A stretch of DNA of 64,000 nt from Providencia rettgeri (GCF_013702265.1 NZ_CP059348.1:1116001-1180000), one strand, 5' to 3'; numbered from the stretch's first letter, positions 10,319-20,375 are shown. The notes: a model not told the origin generated them from the letters alone. Made by a program: numbers and translations.

Positions 10319-11105
10319 TGATAAACCAGTAAATAAAGATGGCGTCGGCAGAACGTTTATCGTTGTTTTCATTCTCTGCTTAGTCTGTTCCGTCGTTGTT
10401 GCCGGTGCTGCGGTTGGTCTGAAACCTCAGCAACAAGAACAAATGATGTTAGATACTCAGCGTAATATTTTAAGTGTTGCTGGTCTGCTGCAGCCTAAAA
10501 TGAGCGCCGAAGAAATTCAAAAAGTCTATGGTGAGCGTATCGAACCTAAATTGCTGAATTTCAAAACGAATGAACTATCTAACAGCGTAAGTCGTTTTGA
10601 CTTAAACAGCGAACTGCGTAGCGAAGAGACCAGCATCGCGTTATCTCCAGAAGAAGACATTGCGAAAATTCGCCGTCGTGCCAATAGCGCTGAAATTTAT
10701 CTGGTTAAAGATGAGCAAGGGAAAGTGACCCAAGTGATTCTGCCAGTTTATGGTTCAGGCTTATGGTCAGTGATGTATGCCTTTATCGCAGTGGATATCG
10801 ATGGTGTAACCTCTCGCGGTATTACCTACTATGCGCATGGTGAAACGCCTGGTCTGGGTGGTGAAGTTGACAACCCACAATGGAAAGCGCAGTGGCCGGG
10901 TAAAAAACTGTTCAATGAGCAGGGTGTCCCTGCAATCAAAATCGTGCGTGGTGGTGCCACCGATAACCCATTTGGGATCGATGGTCTTTCAGGTGCAACC
11001 CTGACTTCAAACGGTATTCAACATATGTTTGATTTCTGGTTAGGCGATAACGGTTTTGGTCCGTTCCTGAAAAAAGTTCGTGAAGGAGCGCTGAATAATG
11101 GCTGA
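10311..11105 (+). CDS. nqrC: Na+-NQR subunit C
   Basis: Subunit with one N-terminal transmembrane helix (about residues 14-34) and a periplasmic FMN-binding domain. I place the start at the GTG at 10311, overlapping nqrB by 8 bp and preceded by CGGAG; this yields [11 protein letters not shown] and 264 residues, the family length. The frame is open further upstream, but that part lies inside nqrB. The covalent FMN site is the threonine of GLSGATLTS (T230). Overlap with nqrD by 8 bp suggests translational coupling. Confidence 0.95.
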   Translation: MANDKPVNKDGVGRTFIVVFILCLVCSVVVAGAAVGLKPQQQEQMMLDTQRNILSVAGLLQPKMSAEEIQKVYGERIEPKLLNFKTNELSNSVSRFDLNSELRSEETSIALSPEEDIAKIRRRANSAEIYLVKDEQGKVTQVILPVYGSGLWSVMYAFIAVDIDGVTSRGITYYAHGETPGLGGEVDNPQWKAQWPGKKLFNEQGVPAIKIVRGGATDNPFGIDGLSGATLTSNGIQHMFDFWLGDNGFGPFLKKVREGALNNG

Positions 11106-11727
11106 TTCTAAAGAAGTAAAACGCGTCCTACTTGGACCTCTGTTAGATAATAACCCGATTGCATTGCAGGTTTTGGGAGTGTGCTCCGCTTTAGCGGTTA
11201 CTACTAAACTTGAAACTGCATTGGTTATGACCATCGCCGTAACGCTAGTTACCGCGTTCTCTAACTTTTTTATCTCATTAATTAGAAATTACATTCCAAG
11301 CAGTGTTCGTATTATTGTTCAAATGGCAATTATTGCATCATTGGTAATTGTGGTTGACCAAATCTTACGCGCCTATGCCTATGAAATTTCGAAACAACTT
11401 TCCGTATTCGTTGGTTTGATTATCACCAACTGTATCGTGATGGGACGTGCTGAAGCGTACGCGATGAAAGCACCACCAATCGAAAGTTTTATGGATGGTA
11501 TCGGTAACGGTCTTGGTTACGGTGTGATTCTGGTACTGGTTGGTTTCCTACGTGAGCTATTTGGTTCCGGTAAACTGTTTGGTATTACGGTATTTGAATC
11601 ACTGCAAAATGGTGGTTGGTACATGCCAAACGGCTTATTCCTGTTAGCGCCAAGTGCATTCTTTATCATCGGTATGCTGATTTGGGGTCTACGTACTCTG
11701 AAACCAGCTCAGATAGAGAAGGATTAA
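11098..11727 (+). CDS. nqrD: Na+-NQR subunit D
   Basis: Integral membrane subunit related to RnfE and to NqrE, with six predicted helices in inverted-repeat topology. 209 residues; begins [20 protein letters not shown] and contains the [17 protein letters not shown] segment whose cysteine belongs to the intramembrane iron site shared between NqrD and NqrE in solved structures. Its first 8 bp overlap nqrC; nqrE follows after 4 bp. Confidence 0.98.
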   Translation: MADSKEVKRVLLGPLLDNNPIALQVLGVCSALAVTTKLETALVMTIAVTLVTAFSNFFISLIRNYIPSSVRIIVQMAIIASLVIVVDQILRAYAYEISKQLSVFVGLIITNCIVMGRAEAYAMKAPPIESFMDGIGNGLGYGVILVLVGFLRELFGSGKLFGITVFESLQNGGWYMPNGLFLLAPSAFFIIGMLIWGLRTLKPAQIEKD

Positions 11728-11731
11728 GAGA

Positions 11732-12328
11732 ATGGAACATTATATTAGCTTGTTTGTAAAAGCCATTTTCATCGAAAACATGGCGTTAGCTTTCTTCTTA
11801 GGGATGTGTACATTCCTTGCGGTATCGAAGAACGTAAAAACTGCTTTTGGACTGGGTATTGCGGTAACCGTGGTGCTTGGGATCTCCGTCCCTGCGAACA
11901 ACTTAGTGTACAACTTAGTGTTACGTGACGGCGCGCTGGTTGAAGGCGTGGATCTTTCGTTCCTGAACTTCATTACCTTTATCGGTGTCATCGCGGCACT
12001 GGTTCAAATACTGGAAATGATTTTAGATCGTTACTTCCCATCACTGTATAACGCACTGGGGATCTTCTTACCGTTGATCACCGTAAACTGCGCAATCTTT
12101 GGTGGTGTATCTTTCATGGCTCAGCGTGACTACAACTTCACTGAATCTATTGTTTATGGCTTTGGTTCAGGTATTGGTTGGATGTTAGCGATTGTCTTAA
12201 TGGCCGCGATCCGTGAAAAGATGAAGTATTCAGACATTCCAGCGGGTCTAAAAGGGTTAGGCATCACCTTTGTTACGACCGGTTTGATGGCATTGGGCTT
12301 TATGTCCTTCTCCGGTGTGCAGCTATAA
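11732..12328 (+). CDS. nqrE: Na+-NQR subunit E
   Basis: Integral membrane partner of NqrD, homologous to RnfA. 198 residues and six helices; [20 protein letters not shown] is the standard start, with [14 protein letters not shown] and [14 protein letters not shown] carrying the cysteines that ligate the intramembrane iron-sulfur centre. AAGGAT-type ribosome site lies just before the start, 4 bp after nqrD. Confidence 0.98.
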   Translation: MEHYISLFVKAIFIENMALAFFLGMCTFLAVSKNVKTAFGLGIAVTVVLGISVPANNLVYNLVLRDGALVEGVDLSFLNFITFIGVIAALVQILEMILDRYFPSLYNALGIFLPLITVNCAIFGGVSFMAQRDYNFTESIVYGFGSGIGWMLAIVLMAAIREKMKYSDIPAGLKGLGITFVTTGLMALGFMSFSGVQL

Positions 12329-12343
12329 AGGCGAGAAGAATTC

Positions 12344-13570
12344 ATGGATATTATTATTCTAGGCGTAGTTATGTTTACCCTGATTGTCTTGGCGCTGACA
12401 GGCCTGATTCTGTTTGCAAAGTCCAAGTTGGTCAATACAGGGAACATTAAAGTTGAAGTCAACGGCGATCCTGATAAGAGCTTTGATGCTCCAGCAGGCG
12501 ATAAGCTATTAGGCATGTTAGCAAACCAAGGAATCTTTGTTTCTTCTGCCTGTGGTGGCGGTGGTTCATGTGGTCAATGCCGTGTGAAAATCAAAGAGGG
12601 CGGTGGTGACATCCTGCCAACTGAGCTTTCTCACATTAATAAGCGTGAAGCGAAAGAAGGTTGCCGTCTGGCGTGTCAGGTTAACGTAAAACAAGATCTT
12701 AAGATTGAATTACCTGAAGAAATTTTCGGCGTGAAAAAATGGGAATGCGAAGTTATCTCCAATGATAACAAAGCGACGTTCATTAAAGAGCTGAAGTTAA
12801 AAATTCCTGAGGGAGAAGTGGTTCCATTCCGTGCGGGTGGTTTTATTCAAATTGAATGCCCACCTCATGTAGTGAAGTACTCAGACTTTGATGTGCCTGA
12901 GGAATACCGTGAAGATTGGGATAAATTCAACTTGTTCCGCTATGTTTCTGATGTCAAAGAAGAGACAGTACGAGCTTACTCAATGGCAAACTACCCAGAA
13001 GAGCGCGGTATTATTATGCTGAACGTGCGTATTGCAACGCCACCGCCACGTAATCCAGATGTACCGCCGGGAATTATGTCATCGTATATTTGGTCACTGA
13101 AACCAGGTGACAAAGTCACTATTTCTGGACCATTTGGTGAGTTCTTCGCGAAAGAAACTGATGCGGAAATGATCTTTATCGGTGGTGGTGCGGGTATGGC
13201 GCCAATGCGTTCCCACATTTTCGACCAATTACGTCGTTTAGATTCTAAGCGTAAGATCAGCTTCTGGTATGGTGCACGTTCGAAACGTGAAATGTTCTAC
13301 ACTGAAGATTTTGATCAGTTAGCTGCAGAGCATGACAATTTTACATGGAATGTTGCACTTTCTGACTCTTTGCCAGAAGATAATTGGGACGGTTACACAG
13401 GATTTATTCATAATGTCCTGTATGAAAACTACCTCAAAAATCACCCTGCGCCAGAAGATTGTGAGTTCTATATGTGTGGGCCTCCTGTCATGAACGCCGC
13501 AGTCATTAAGATGTTAAAAGACCTCGGTGTTGAGGACGAAAACATCTTACTGGATGATTTTGGTGGTTGA
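12344..13570 (+). CDS. nqrF: Na+-NQR subunit F (NADH dehydrogenase module)
   Basis: Entry point for electrons: oxidises NADH via FAD and passes electrons through a 2Fe-2S cluster. The 408 residues comprise an N-terminal membrane helix (about 3-25), a ferredoxin domain with cluster cysteines C70, C76, C79 and C111, then a ferredoxin-reductase module with the FAD motif RAYSMAN, the nucleotide loop [11 protein letters not shown] and [11 protein letters not shown] near the C-terminus. The cysteine numbering equals that of the Vibrio protein. It closes the nqr operon; paired hairpins follow. Confidence 0.98.
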   Translation: MDIIILGVVMFTLIVLALTGLILFAKSKLVNTGNIKVEVNGDPDKSFDAPAGDKLLGMLANQGIFVSSACGGGGSCGQCRVKIKEGGGDILPTELSHINKREAKEGCRLACQVNVKQDLKIELPEEIFGVKKWECEVISNDNKATFIKELKLKIPEGEVVPFRAGGFIQIECPPHVVKYSDFDVPEEYREDWDKFNLFRYVSDVKEETVRAYSMANYPEERGIIMLNVRIATPPPRNPDVPPGIMSSYIWSLKPGDKVTISGPFGEFFAKETDAEMIFIGGGAGMAPMRSHIFDQLRRLDSKRKISFWYGARSKREMFYTEDFDQLAAEHDNFTWNVALSDSLPEDNWDGYTGFIHNVLYENYLKNHPAPEDCEFYMCGPPVMNAAVIKMLKDLGVEDENILLDDFGG

Positions 13571-13593
13571 TTAATTGCTGTAAATTATCTATT

Positions 13594-13659
13594 AAGCGCT
13601 CAGGAAACTGGGCGCTTGTTGATTAAAAAGAGGAAAAAATGGGTTTTTTTCCTCTTTTT
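13594..13659 (+). terminator. Double hairpin after nqrF
   Basis: Two consecutive stem-loops. The first has 10-bp arms and a GAAA loop (13594-13603/13608-13617, one G-U). The second is a 15-bp stem (arms about 13625-13639 and 13645-13659), A-rich on the left and T-rich on the right with CCTC/GAGG in the middle. Together they probably reduce read-through from nqrF into apbE. Confidence 0.75.
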
Positions 13660-13801
13660 GGTTGTAAACTGTAAATCGCCAAATAGGCAATTCAATTTTT
13701 AAACGTGAGTATTCTCTAGATTTGTGAATGTTGAGTTTGTTAGACGTCTCAGCACCTACTCTTTCTCTAGTGGGCGCTTACAATTAACGCTGAGAAAATT
13801 T

Positions 13802-14833
13802 ATGCTAAACAGAAAAGTATTTGCTCCTGTGCTGCTATTCGCAGCCACTCTCCTTCTTGCCGCATGTGGTGGACCTGAACAAAAGAATCTTCAGGGACAA
13901 ACCATGGGAACCTATTATTCTGTTAAGTTCGTGACAGACTCTTCAGAGCCTTCATCGGAAGCTATCCAAGCCGAAATCGACAAGCGTTTGGAAGAAGTGA
14001 ACGACCAGATGTCTACCTATCGCCCTGGTTCTGAATTAAGTCGTTTCAATCAATCCAATGAAGTTAATGTGCCATTCCCTGTTTCTGCTGCGACGGCAAA
14101 AGTGGTCAGTAAAGCCATTGAGATTAATAAATTAACGGATGGCGGCCTGGATGTCACCGTTGGTCCACTGGTTAATCTGTGGGGGTTTGGTCCAGAGGGT
14201 CGAGTTACAAAAGCACCTACAGATGAGGAGCTTGAAAAACGTCGCGCATGGGTGGGTATTGATAAGCTCTCTGTACAAGACAACAACTTAATCAAAACCA
14301 TTCCTGAGCTCTATGTTGATTTATCTTCAATCGCTAAAGGTTATGGTGTTGATGTGGTAGCGGAATATTTAGAGTCCATCGGTATCAATGATTATATGGT
14401 TGATATTGGTGGTGAAGTCCGTACAAAAGGTAAAAATGGCAAAGATACACCATGGCGTATTGCGATTGAAAAACCTGCAACGGATGGTGTGAGTCAAACG
14501 GCACAGGAAATCATCGAGCCGGGTGACTTATCTATTGCGACATCAGGTGATTATCGTAACTATTTTGAACAAAATGGTGTGCATTTCTCACACACAATTG
14601 ACCCAAAAACAGGTAAGCCAATTTCCCACAATTTAGTCTCAATTACGGTATTAGCCGACGATTGCATGAGTGCGGATGGATTATCTACAGGTTTCAATGT
14701 GATGGGGCCAGAAGCTGGTCTCGCTCTTGCTGAAAAAATGAATATTCCTGTTTTTATGATTGTTAAGACAGATAAAGGTTTCGAAGAGCGTTACACTAAA
14801 GCATTCGAGCCATTTTTACAGAGAAAACAGTAA
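13802..14833 (+). CDS. apbE: FAD:protein FMN transferase (flavin transferase ApbE)
   Basis: Membrane-anchored enzyme that attaches FMN from FAD to threonine in NqrB and NqrC. I place the start at ATG 13802, giving MLNRKVFAPVLLF, a lipoprotein signal peptide with lipobox LLAAC and acceptor Cys22; the frame extends 26 codons upstream, but that part has no signal character. The protein is 343 residues. GQTMGTYYSVKF, DLSSIAKGYGVD, VDIGGEVRTKG and the Mg2+-site region SADGLSTGFNVMG are ApbE hallmarks. The position directly after nqrF and before nqrM ties it to maturation of the pump. Confidence 0.96.
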   Translation: MLNRKVFAPVLLFAATLLLAACGGPEQKNLQGQTMGTYYSVKFVTDSSEPSSEAIQAEIDKRLEEVNDQMSTYRPGSELSRFNQSNEVNVPFPVSAATAKVVSKAIEINKLTDGGLDVTVGPLVNLWGFGPEGRVTKAPTDEELEKRRAWVGIDKLSVQDNNLIKTIPELYVDLSSIAKGYGVDVVAEYLESIGINDYMVDIGGEVRTKGKNGKDTPWRIAIEKPATDGVSQTAQEIIEPGDLSIATSGDYRNYFEQNGVHFSHTIDPKTGKPISHNLVSITVLADDCMSADGLSTGFNVMGPEAGLALAEKMNIPVFMIVKTDKGFEERYTKAFEPFLQRKQ

Positions 14834-14848
14834 AAGGAGGAAAGCAGA

Positions 14849-15076
14849 ATGTTGAATGTTTTTCTTGCAGCCTTTGCCTTATTTTTGTTGGCGTTTTTAG
14901 GTATGTCCCTTGGGTATATTATTAAACGTAAAAGTATCCAAGGCAGTTGCGGCGGTTTAAGTAGCATTGGGGTAGAGAAAGTTTGTGATTGCCCTGAACC
15001 TTGCGATGCGCGTAAAAAACGTATGGCACGCGAAGAAGCGCGCCAAAAAATGCTAGAGAAAAACCGCATTTTGTAA
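14849..15076 (+). CDS. nqrM: Na+-NQR maturation protein NqrM
   Basis: 75-residue DUF539 protein with one N-terminal membrane helix (about 3-24) and four cysteines (C34, C46, C48, C52 in GSCGG and CDCPEPC), the set thought to deliver iron for the NqrD/NqrE intramembrane centre. It follows apbE by 15 bp with a strong AAAGGAGG ribosome site. Presence of nqrM with apbE makes the Na+-NQR locus self-sufficient for assembly. Confidence 0.95.
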   Translation: MLNVFLAAFALFLLAFLGMSLGYIIKRKSIQGSCGGLSSIGVEKVCDCPEPCDARKKRMAREEARQKMLEKNRIL

Positions 15077-15098
15077 TTTTTACACTGTTATGAATATC

Positions 15099-15136
15099 AA
15101 CCCTAGTTGCTTTAATGAGCGGTTAGGGTTTTTTAT
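15099..15136 (+). terminator. nqrM terminator
   Basis: Stem AACCCTA/TAGGGTT, extended by wobble and G-C pairs toward an AT-rich loop, ends in TTTTTTATTTT. It probably ends the nqr-apbE-nqrM transcription unit. Confidence 0.8.
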
Positions 15137-15180
15137 TTTAAGATTATCTTGATAAAAATAGTGATGTATTTCATTACGAA

Positions 15181-15546
15181 CTAAATTTTATGTAATGAAG
15201 CCGAGCATGATGTGGAAACAGGGTAGTGAACAAACATGTTCCGCATATTTCCTTTGAAACTGAGAGTGACTTTGCCATTATCTTTCTCGTTGAGTTTGCA
15301 TGCTAAGTAATCGATGCTGCTCCATTTTTCTCCTGACTTTGTCGTGATTATTCCCATCCAATAACTCTGTTCGGTTGAAGAAAAAGTGAACTCAGTGATA
15401 TCGCTTAACTTTTTTCCATTTATAAGATTATAAAAGATAAAAACATTTCCATACTCATTCGCATTATTTTTGAAAGAAATTTCCACCTTTTTTAAGTCTT
15501 CATTCCATAGGTTCTCTATAGAAAGCAAACCTTTTGATATCGCCAT
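15181..15546 (-). CDS. Unrecognised 121-residue protein
   Basis: I do not recognise this protein. It starts at an ATG with a good AAGGA ribosome site, so it is probably real. There is no signal peptide or membrane segment. The sequence alternates hydrophobic and polar residues as in a beta-sandwich, with aromatic spots (NLWNEDL, SYWMGIITT, EKWSSIDYLACKL) and two cysteines, one in ACKL and one in STSC near the end. The overall pattern faintly recalls small secreted or lectin-like beta proteins, but I cannot name a family. It lies in an AT-rich patch between nqrM and the phosphodiesterase-like gene, consistent with lineage-specific or acquired DNA. Confidence 0.7.
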   Translation of the reverse strand: MAISKGLLSIENLWNEDLKKVEISFKNNANEYGNVFIFYNLINGKKLSDITEFTFSSTEQSYWMGIITTKSGEKWSSIDYLACKLNEKDNGKVTLSFKGNMRNMFVHYPVSTSCSASLHKI

Positions 15547-15755
15547 GTTAAATTCCTTAGAAATGAGAGTTTAAATATATTTACTTATCTTGGCATCGAT
15601 GATTTATTAAGTAATTAATATTGAATGTTATTTATTATTAAAAAAGGAAGGAAATATAAGATAGATAAATGTATAGATAGAAAAAGGAGTAATAAAAATA
15701 AGCTACTTAAATTGAATAAATCATTATCAAAATAAAGTAGCTTAATAATTAGTGT

Positions 15756-16652
15756 TTATTTTTTGAAAGCTTTTGGTGAATCGACCATAACGGCATCAGC
15801 ACCAATTTCTTTAGCCAATTGATAATCGCTATCGCTATTTACACCAAAAACAATAATGTAAGAGTTGCCATTTTTTCTAAAGCAGTCGATAGCTTCTTTA
15901 TCCCATGAGAGGGTTGCTGGGGAACGCGCTTCACCAAGGGTATATTTCTCAACGACTTCAACTTTACGATGCAGCTCAAAACCATACCAACGAGTTGCAG
16001 ATTTATCATTCTCAAGCGTACATTGATGGCTCATCACACTGTTGGCAAGCATGGTGCGAGTCTCATCACGACTTTCAAATAATTGTAACTGAGTAGAAAG
16101 AGGCTTCAGAGCTTTTAAAAATGCATCGTTAGTGGAATAAAAACGGACTTGGTTAAATGTGTTAGTTTTATTCAACAATGCCAAAATAGCTTGAGCTTGC
16201 GTATTAGGATCAGCATCTGGGGATTTTAAGTCGATATAAAAAATCGTATCGGGGTATTTTTTTAATACTTCTTCTAATGTCACGATGGTGGTTTTTGCAG
16301 CGGGGAGTTGTTGGTTATTTTTCTGATTAAATTTATACGCCGCATTTATTTGGCTTAATTGCTTGGCGGAATAATCAGAAACAACACCGCTTTTATCTGT
16401 TAAAGCGTCTAAGTCACTCGGGCGGTAAAGGACTAATTGATTATCTTTACTGAGCTGAACAGTTAACCAAATTGCATCAGCTTTATTGCTTTTGGCTTGT
16501 TCGATCGCATAAAGAGTATTTTCAGGGGCATCTGCGGTACCTGCGCGGTGTGCCACAATTTGCGGCATTAATGCGGAAGCGGATTGGCTAACCAAAAGTA
16601 GTAAACCTATCGCGGTGGATTTTTTGAACACTGACGTTGATATAATTTGCAT
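15756..16652 (-). CDS. Periplasmic glycerophosphodiester phosphodiesterase-like protein with degenerate active site
   Basis: GDPD-fold (TIM barrel) protein. I place the start at ATG 16650-16652, giving a 298-residue chain with signal peptide (MQIISTSVFKKSTAIGLLLL, cleavage near ASA-LM); a TTG ten codons earlier is less likely. The family start HRAG (H35-R36) and PENT (43-46) are present, as are VTLEEVL and a GADAVMVDSP tail. The usual metal ligands are missing, however: the ExD pair is replaced by W62 and T64, the second catalytic His-Asp (HD) by R77-P78, and the later glutamate by D141. Classic Ca2+-dependent hydrolysis is therefore doubtful. It may bind a ligand or use a different chemistry. 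AT-rich surroundings; no operon partner. Confidence 0.85.
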   Translation of the reverse strand: MQIISTSVFKKSTAIGLLLLVSQSASALMPQIVAHRAGTADAPENTLYAIEQAKSNKADAIWLTVQLSKDNQLVLYRPSDLDALTDKSGVVSDYSAKQLSQINAAYKFNQKNNQQLPAAKTTIVTLEEVLKKYPDTIFYIDLKSPDADPNTQAQAILALLNKTNTFNQVRFYSTNDAFLKALKPLSTQLQLFESRDETRTMLANSVMSHQCTLENDKSATRWYGFELHRKVEVVEKYTLGEARSPATLSWDKEAIDCFRKNGNSYIIVFGVNSDSDYQLAKEIGADAVMVDSPKAFKK

Positions 16653-16843
16653 TTGTATAATCCATAATAATAGAAAATTCAATGAACTAACATGAGATTG
16701 ACCGAGTGGTTGTTGTAATATGTTCCATCAACTTTGTAAGCAATAAGCCTATAAATTAGGAGAAACTTTTTACTTTTTCGGTCATTTACAGTATTTCAGG
16801 AATACATTTCAATCAGATGAATAAGTTGCATGGCTAATAAAAC

Positions 16844-16863
16844 TACTGTATATTTATTCAGTA
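16844..16863. promoter_or_regulatory. LexA box of dinB
   Basis: TACTGTATATTTATTCAGTA matches the LexA consensus CTG-N10-CAG with flanking TA on both sides and an AT-rich centre. It ends 23 bp before the dinB ATG, so it lies in the promoter or leader. A strong SOS operator. Confidence 0.92.
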
Positions 16864-16886
16864 ATTATTGGTTGGGGGCAGCTATC

Positions 16887-17942
16887 ATGCGTAAAATTAT
16901 TCATATTGATATGGATTGCTTTTTTGCTGCGATAGAGATGCGCGATGACCCAAAATTACGCAATGTTCCACTGGCTGTCGGGGGAAGTGCAGACCGACGT
17001 GGCGTATTGAGTACCGCAAATTATGAAGCGAGACGCTATGGCGTTCATAGCGCAATGTCGACGGCGTTGGCATTGAAACTATGTCCTCACCTGAAAGTCG
17101 TCCCCGGTCGTATGGCGGTCTATAAAGAAGTTTCCCATCATATTCGGCAAATATTTGCCCGCTATACCGATCTTATTGAGCCATTATCTTTAGATGAGGC
17201 CTATTTGGATGTGACTGATTGCCAGCAGCTTCACGGCTCTGCCACGCTCATCGCCGAGGCTATCCGCCAACAAATTTTTGATGAGCTTCAGCTCACTGCT
17301 TCTGCGGGAATTGCCCCGATAAAATTCCTCGCCAAAATCGCCTCTGATATGAATAAACCCAATGGGCAATTTGTGATCACGCCACAGGAATTACCGGCGT
17401 TTATTGCCACGCTACCATTAAAAAAGATCCCTGGCGTTGGAAAAGTAACAGCGCAAAAACTGGCGGACATGGGGTTATTGACCTGCGCGGATGTTCAGCG
17501 CTATGACATGCTGGCGTTGGTAAAAAGCATGGGTAAATTTGGACAGGCTCTGTGGGAGCGCTGTCATGGTATTGATGAACGAGCAGTAAATACTGAACGC
17601 TTACGTAAATCCGTTGGGGTAGAACGCACTCTCGCCAAAGATATTCATCAGTGGGAGGAGTGTTTGCCTTTACTTGATACTTTATACGATGAGCTACATT
17701 TTCGCTTAGAGAAAGTGAAGCCAGATCTGCGTATTGCTCGCCAAGGTGTGAAATTAAAATTTGAGGATTTTCAGCAAACGACGCAAGAGCATGTTTATCC
17801 CATTATAGATAAGCAGGATCTTATTCGGTTGGCACAGCAGGCTTGGGAAAATCGGCGGGCAGGGCGAGGTGTCAGGTTAGTGGGCTTGCATGTGACATTG
17901 CAAAATCCACAAATCGAAAGGCAGCTTTCATTACTTTTATAG
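16887..17942 (+). CDS. dinB: DNA polymerase IV (Y-family)
   Basis: Error-prone translesion polymerase of the SOS response. The frame opens 19 codons earlier, but that stretch contains the LexA box, so the start is ATG 16887, giving [13 protein letters not shown] and 351 residues, the E. coli length. Catalytic residues D8, D103 and E104 (SLDEAY) are in place, as are the thumb helix-hairpin-helix ([13 protein letters not shown]) and a C-terminal QLSLLL that serves as beta-clamp binding peptide. Expression should be LexA-repressed. Confidence 0.97.
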   Translation: MRKIIHIDMDCFFAAIEMRDDPKLRNVPLAVGGSADRRGVLSTANYEARRYGVHSAMSTALALKLCPHLKVVPGRMAVYKEVSHHIRQIFARYTDLIEPLSLDEAYLDVTDCQQLHGSATLIAEAIRQQIFDELQLTASAGIAPIKFLAKIASDMNKPNGQFVITPQELPAFIATLPLKKIPGVGKVTAQKLADMGLLTCADVQRYDMLALVKSMGKFGQALWERCHGIDERAVNTERLRKSVGVERTLAKDIHQWEECLPLLDTLYDELHFRLEKVKPDLRIARQGVKLKFEDFQQTTQEHVYPIIDKQDLIRLAQQAWENRRAGRGVRLVGLHVTLQNPQIERQLSLLL

Positions 17943-17972
17943 CTTTTATTATGTTTAAAGAATGAAAAAAAT

Positions 17973-18000
17973 AGGGTCATAAACCGTAGCTTATGACCCT
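17973..18000 (-). terminator. Terminator between dinB and pepD
   Basis: Perfect 10-bp stem AGGGTCATAA/TTATGACCCT with an 8-nt loop. The A-run at 17965-17971 becomes a T-tract on the minus strand, so it mainly terminates pepD; dinB converges onto it. Confidence 0.8.
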
Positions 18001-18023
18001 GATATTGATAGCTTAAAGCCGAA

Positions 18024-19484
18024 TTAGTTTTTCACTGGGATAGCTTTTAAGATAGCAGTTAGCAGTGTCCAGTATTGACCCACGCTCTCAATGTGAACGC
18101 GCTCATCTGGTGAGTGTGCACCACGGATGGTTGGTCCAATGGAGACCATATCCATTAATGGATAAGGCTTTTTGAATAGACCGCACTCAAGACCCGCATG
18201 GATAACCATGATATTTGGGATTTTACCAAACAGTTTTTGGTAAGTGTCGCTAACAATATGCATGACTGGTGAGTCTGCATCTGGCTGCCAACCTGGGTAT
18301 CCACCTTCAGCTTGGTACTGAGCTTTCGCCAGTTTTGTCAGAGACGTCAGCATATTAACGACGTAGTTTTTACCAGAGTCGATTAACGAACGGATTAAGA
18401 AGATCACTTCGGCTTTGTCTTCAGTCATTTTCACAACGCCTTCGTTCAGCGAAGTTTCAACAACCCCTTTCACCACATCACTCATACGGATAACACCGCT
18501 TGGTGCAGAGTTCAGGAAGAAAACTAAACGTTGTTGGCAATCATCAGTCAGTGCTTTTAAGTCACTCGTTGCTTCATCTAACAGTAAAACTAAGTTAGGT
18601 TCTACAGCGGCTAATTCATTTTTCAGAATGCCTTCGTAGCGAGTTCTTAATGCGGTTAATTCAGCGACTTTATCAGCGGGCACTGCGATGGTTACTTGGC
18701 CTTCGCGTGGAATCGCGTTGCGTAGAGTACCACCAGTGAACTCCAGCAGTTTTAAGCTTAAATCTTCAGCGTGACCTGCTACGAAACGCGCTAACAGTTT
18801 GTTTGCGTTACCTAAACCTAAGTGAATGTCGCCACCAGAGTGACCGCCTTTAAGACCTTTTAAGGTCATGCGGAAGGTTTTATAACCTTGTGGTAATGCT
18901 TCACGGGTTAAATCAAATGTCGCAGTGAAATCAACGCCACCGGCGCAACCCATGTAAATTTCACCTTCTTCTTCTGAGTCAGTGTTGATCAGAATATCCG
19001 CTTGTAACCAGTTTGGTTGTAGACCGAAAGCGCCGTCCATACCGGTTTCTTCGGTCATGGTCAGTAACACTTCCAGTGGGCCGTGTTCAACGCTGTCATC
19101 CGCCAATACCGCTAATGCGGATGCCATACCGATGCCGTTATCTGCGCCTAATGTTGTGCCTTCTGCAGTGACCCATTCGCCATTAATATAAGGACGAATA
19201 GGATCTTTCGTGAAATCGTGCTCTGTGTCGTTATTTTTTTGCGGCACCATGTCTAAGTGAGCTTGCAGTACAACTGGCTTGCGGTTTTCGTAGCCTGTAG
19301 TCGCTGGTTTACGGATTAAGATATTACCAACTTGGTCGCGCTCAACGTGAAAACCTTTCCCTTTAGACCATTCCATGATGTGGGCGGCTAAAGCTTCTTC
19401 GTGTTTTGATGGGTGAGGGATGGAGCAGATTTTAGCGAAAATATCCCACAATGGTTGTGGTTTTAGCGTTGATAATTGTGACAC
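18024..19484 (-). CDS. pepD: Beta-Ala-His / Xaa-His dipeptidase (peptidase D)
   Basis: Cytosolic zinc aminoacyl-histidine dipeptidase of family M20. 486 residues, normal length. Metal-site motifs LQAHLDMVPQ, TLGADNGIGMASALA, MTEETGMDGAFG and NTDSEEEGEIYMGCAGG are present, with HAGLECGLF and GAHSPDERVHIES toward the C-terminus. The start is a GTG (19482-19484) preceded by AAGGAGAAG. It is divergent from gpt, as in E. coli. Confidence 0.97.
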   Translation of the reverse strand: MSQLSTLKPQPLWDIFAKICSIPHPSKHEEALAAHIMEWSKGKGFHVERDQVGNILIRKPATTGYENRKPVVLQAHLDMVPQKNNDTEHDFTKDPIRPYINGEWVTAEGTTLGADNGIGMASALAVLADDSVEHGPLEVLLTMTEETGMDGAFGLQPNWLQADILINTDSEEEGEIYMGCAGGVDFTATFDLTREALPQGYKTFRMTLKGLKGGHSGGDIHLGLGNANKLLARFVAGHAEDLSLKLLEFTGGTLRNAIPREGQVTIAVPADKVAELTALRTRYEGILKNELAAVEPNLVLLLDEATSDLKALTDDCQQRLVFFLNSAPSGVIRMSDVVKGVVETSLNEGVVKMTEDKAEVIFLIRSLIDSGKNYVVNMLTSLTKLAKAQYQAEGGYPGWQPDADSPVMHIVSDTYQKLFGKIPNIMVIHAGLECGLFKKPYPLMDMVSIGPTIRGAHSPDERVHIESVGQYWTLLTAILKAIPVKN

Positions 19485-19803
19485 GTTCTTCTCCTTGGCA
19501 CTTTGATCGTAATCTTTCCGTCATATTTCAAGCTGGGGATTGGCTTACATCCAAAACAATTAACTGACGGCGTTGGTCGCTTAATTTAAGATTGCACTTA
19601 AGTGTAATAACTCAGGTTTTAAGCGGTTTTATGTATTGGTTCAGCATAACACTTTCTATCGAATAATGGAGAGCGCTAATAAGAATAATTCATTTAGTGG
19701 GATGGTTTCACTGGTTTTTCCTGCGCCAAATCACTATAATCTCGCGCAACCTTTTTTCCGCAAGACACATTTCTGTTTTACTCACCTTCGGGACCCGAAT
19801 TTT
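19485..19803. other. pepD-gpt divergent intergenic region
   Basis: 319 bp that hold both divergent promoters. The gpt reading frame is open through the right half (56 codons upstream of its true start), but that part has no family similarity. I could not pick a confident promoter or operator. Confidence 0.4.
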
Positions 19804-20268
19804 ATGAGCGAAAAATATGTCGTAACGTGGGATATGTTGCAAATACATGCCCGTAAACTCGCACAACGTTTATTACCAGCAAAACAATGGACTGGTATCA
19901 TCGCAGTTAGCCGTGGTGGTTTAGTCCCAGGCGCACTGTTAGCGCGTGAGCTGGGTATTCGTCATGTTGACACCGTTTGTATCTCTAGCTATGACCATGA
20001 CAACCAACGCGAATTGAATGTCATCAAACGCGCTGAAGGCGATGGTGAAGGCTTTATCGTGATTGACGATTTAGTGGATACTGGTGGCACAGCGAAAGCT
20101 ATCCGCGACATGTATCCAAAAGCACACTTCGTGACTATCTTTGCAAAACCAGCAGGTCGCCCATTAGTGGATGATTATGTGGTTGATATCCCACAAAACA
20201 CTTGGATTGAACAGCCTTGGGATATGGGCGTTGTGTTTATCGATCCTCTGTGTGAACAAGATAAGTAG
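19804..20268 (+). CDS. gpt: Xanthine-guanine phosphoribosyltransferase
   Basis: Purine salvage enzyme converting xanthine, guanine (and weakly hypoxanthine) plus PRPP to nucleotides. The start ATG 19804 gives [20 protein letters not shown] and 154 residues, matching the family (152). The PRPP loop is [14 protein letters not shown], and the purine-site segment includes [25 protein letters not shown] in two parts. A longer frame starting at 19636 is rejected as lacking similarity. A clear terminator follows. Confidence 0.97.
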   Translation: MSEKYVVTWDMLQIHARKLAQRLLPAKQWTGIIAVSRGGLVPGALLARELGIRHVDTVCISSYDHDNQRELNVIKRAEGDGEGFIVIDDLVDTGGTAKAIRDMYPKAHFVTIFAKPAGRPLVDDYVVDIPQNTWIEQPWDMGVVFIDPLCEQDK

Positions 20269-20375
20269 TCTGAACGAAATAATTTAAATCTGTTTAGCCG
20301 TGATAGGTCGCGTTTGTTTGATAAAAACAACACATTATTACCTAAGTGATTTGAGCTAAACACGATATGATAGAG

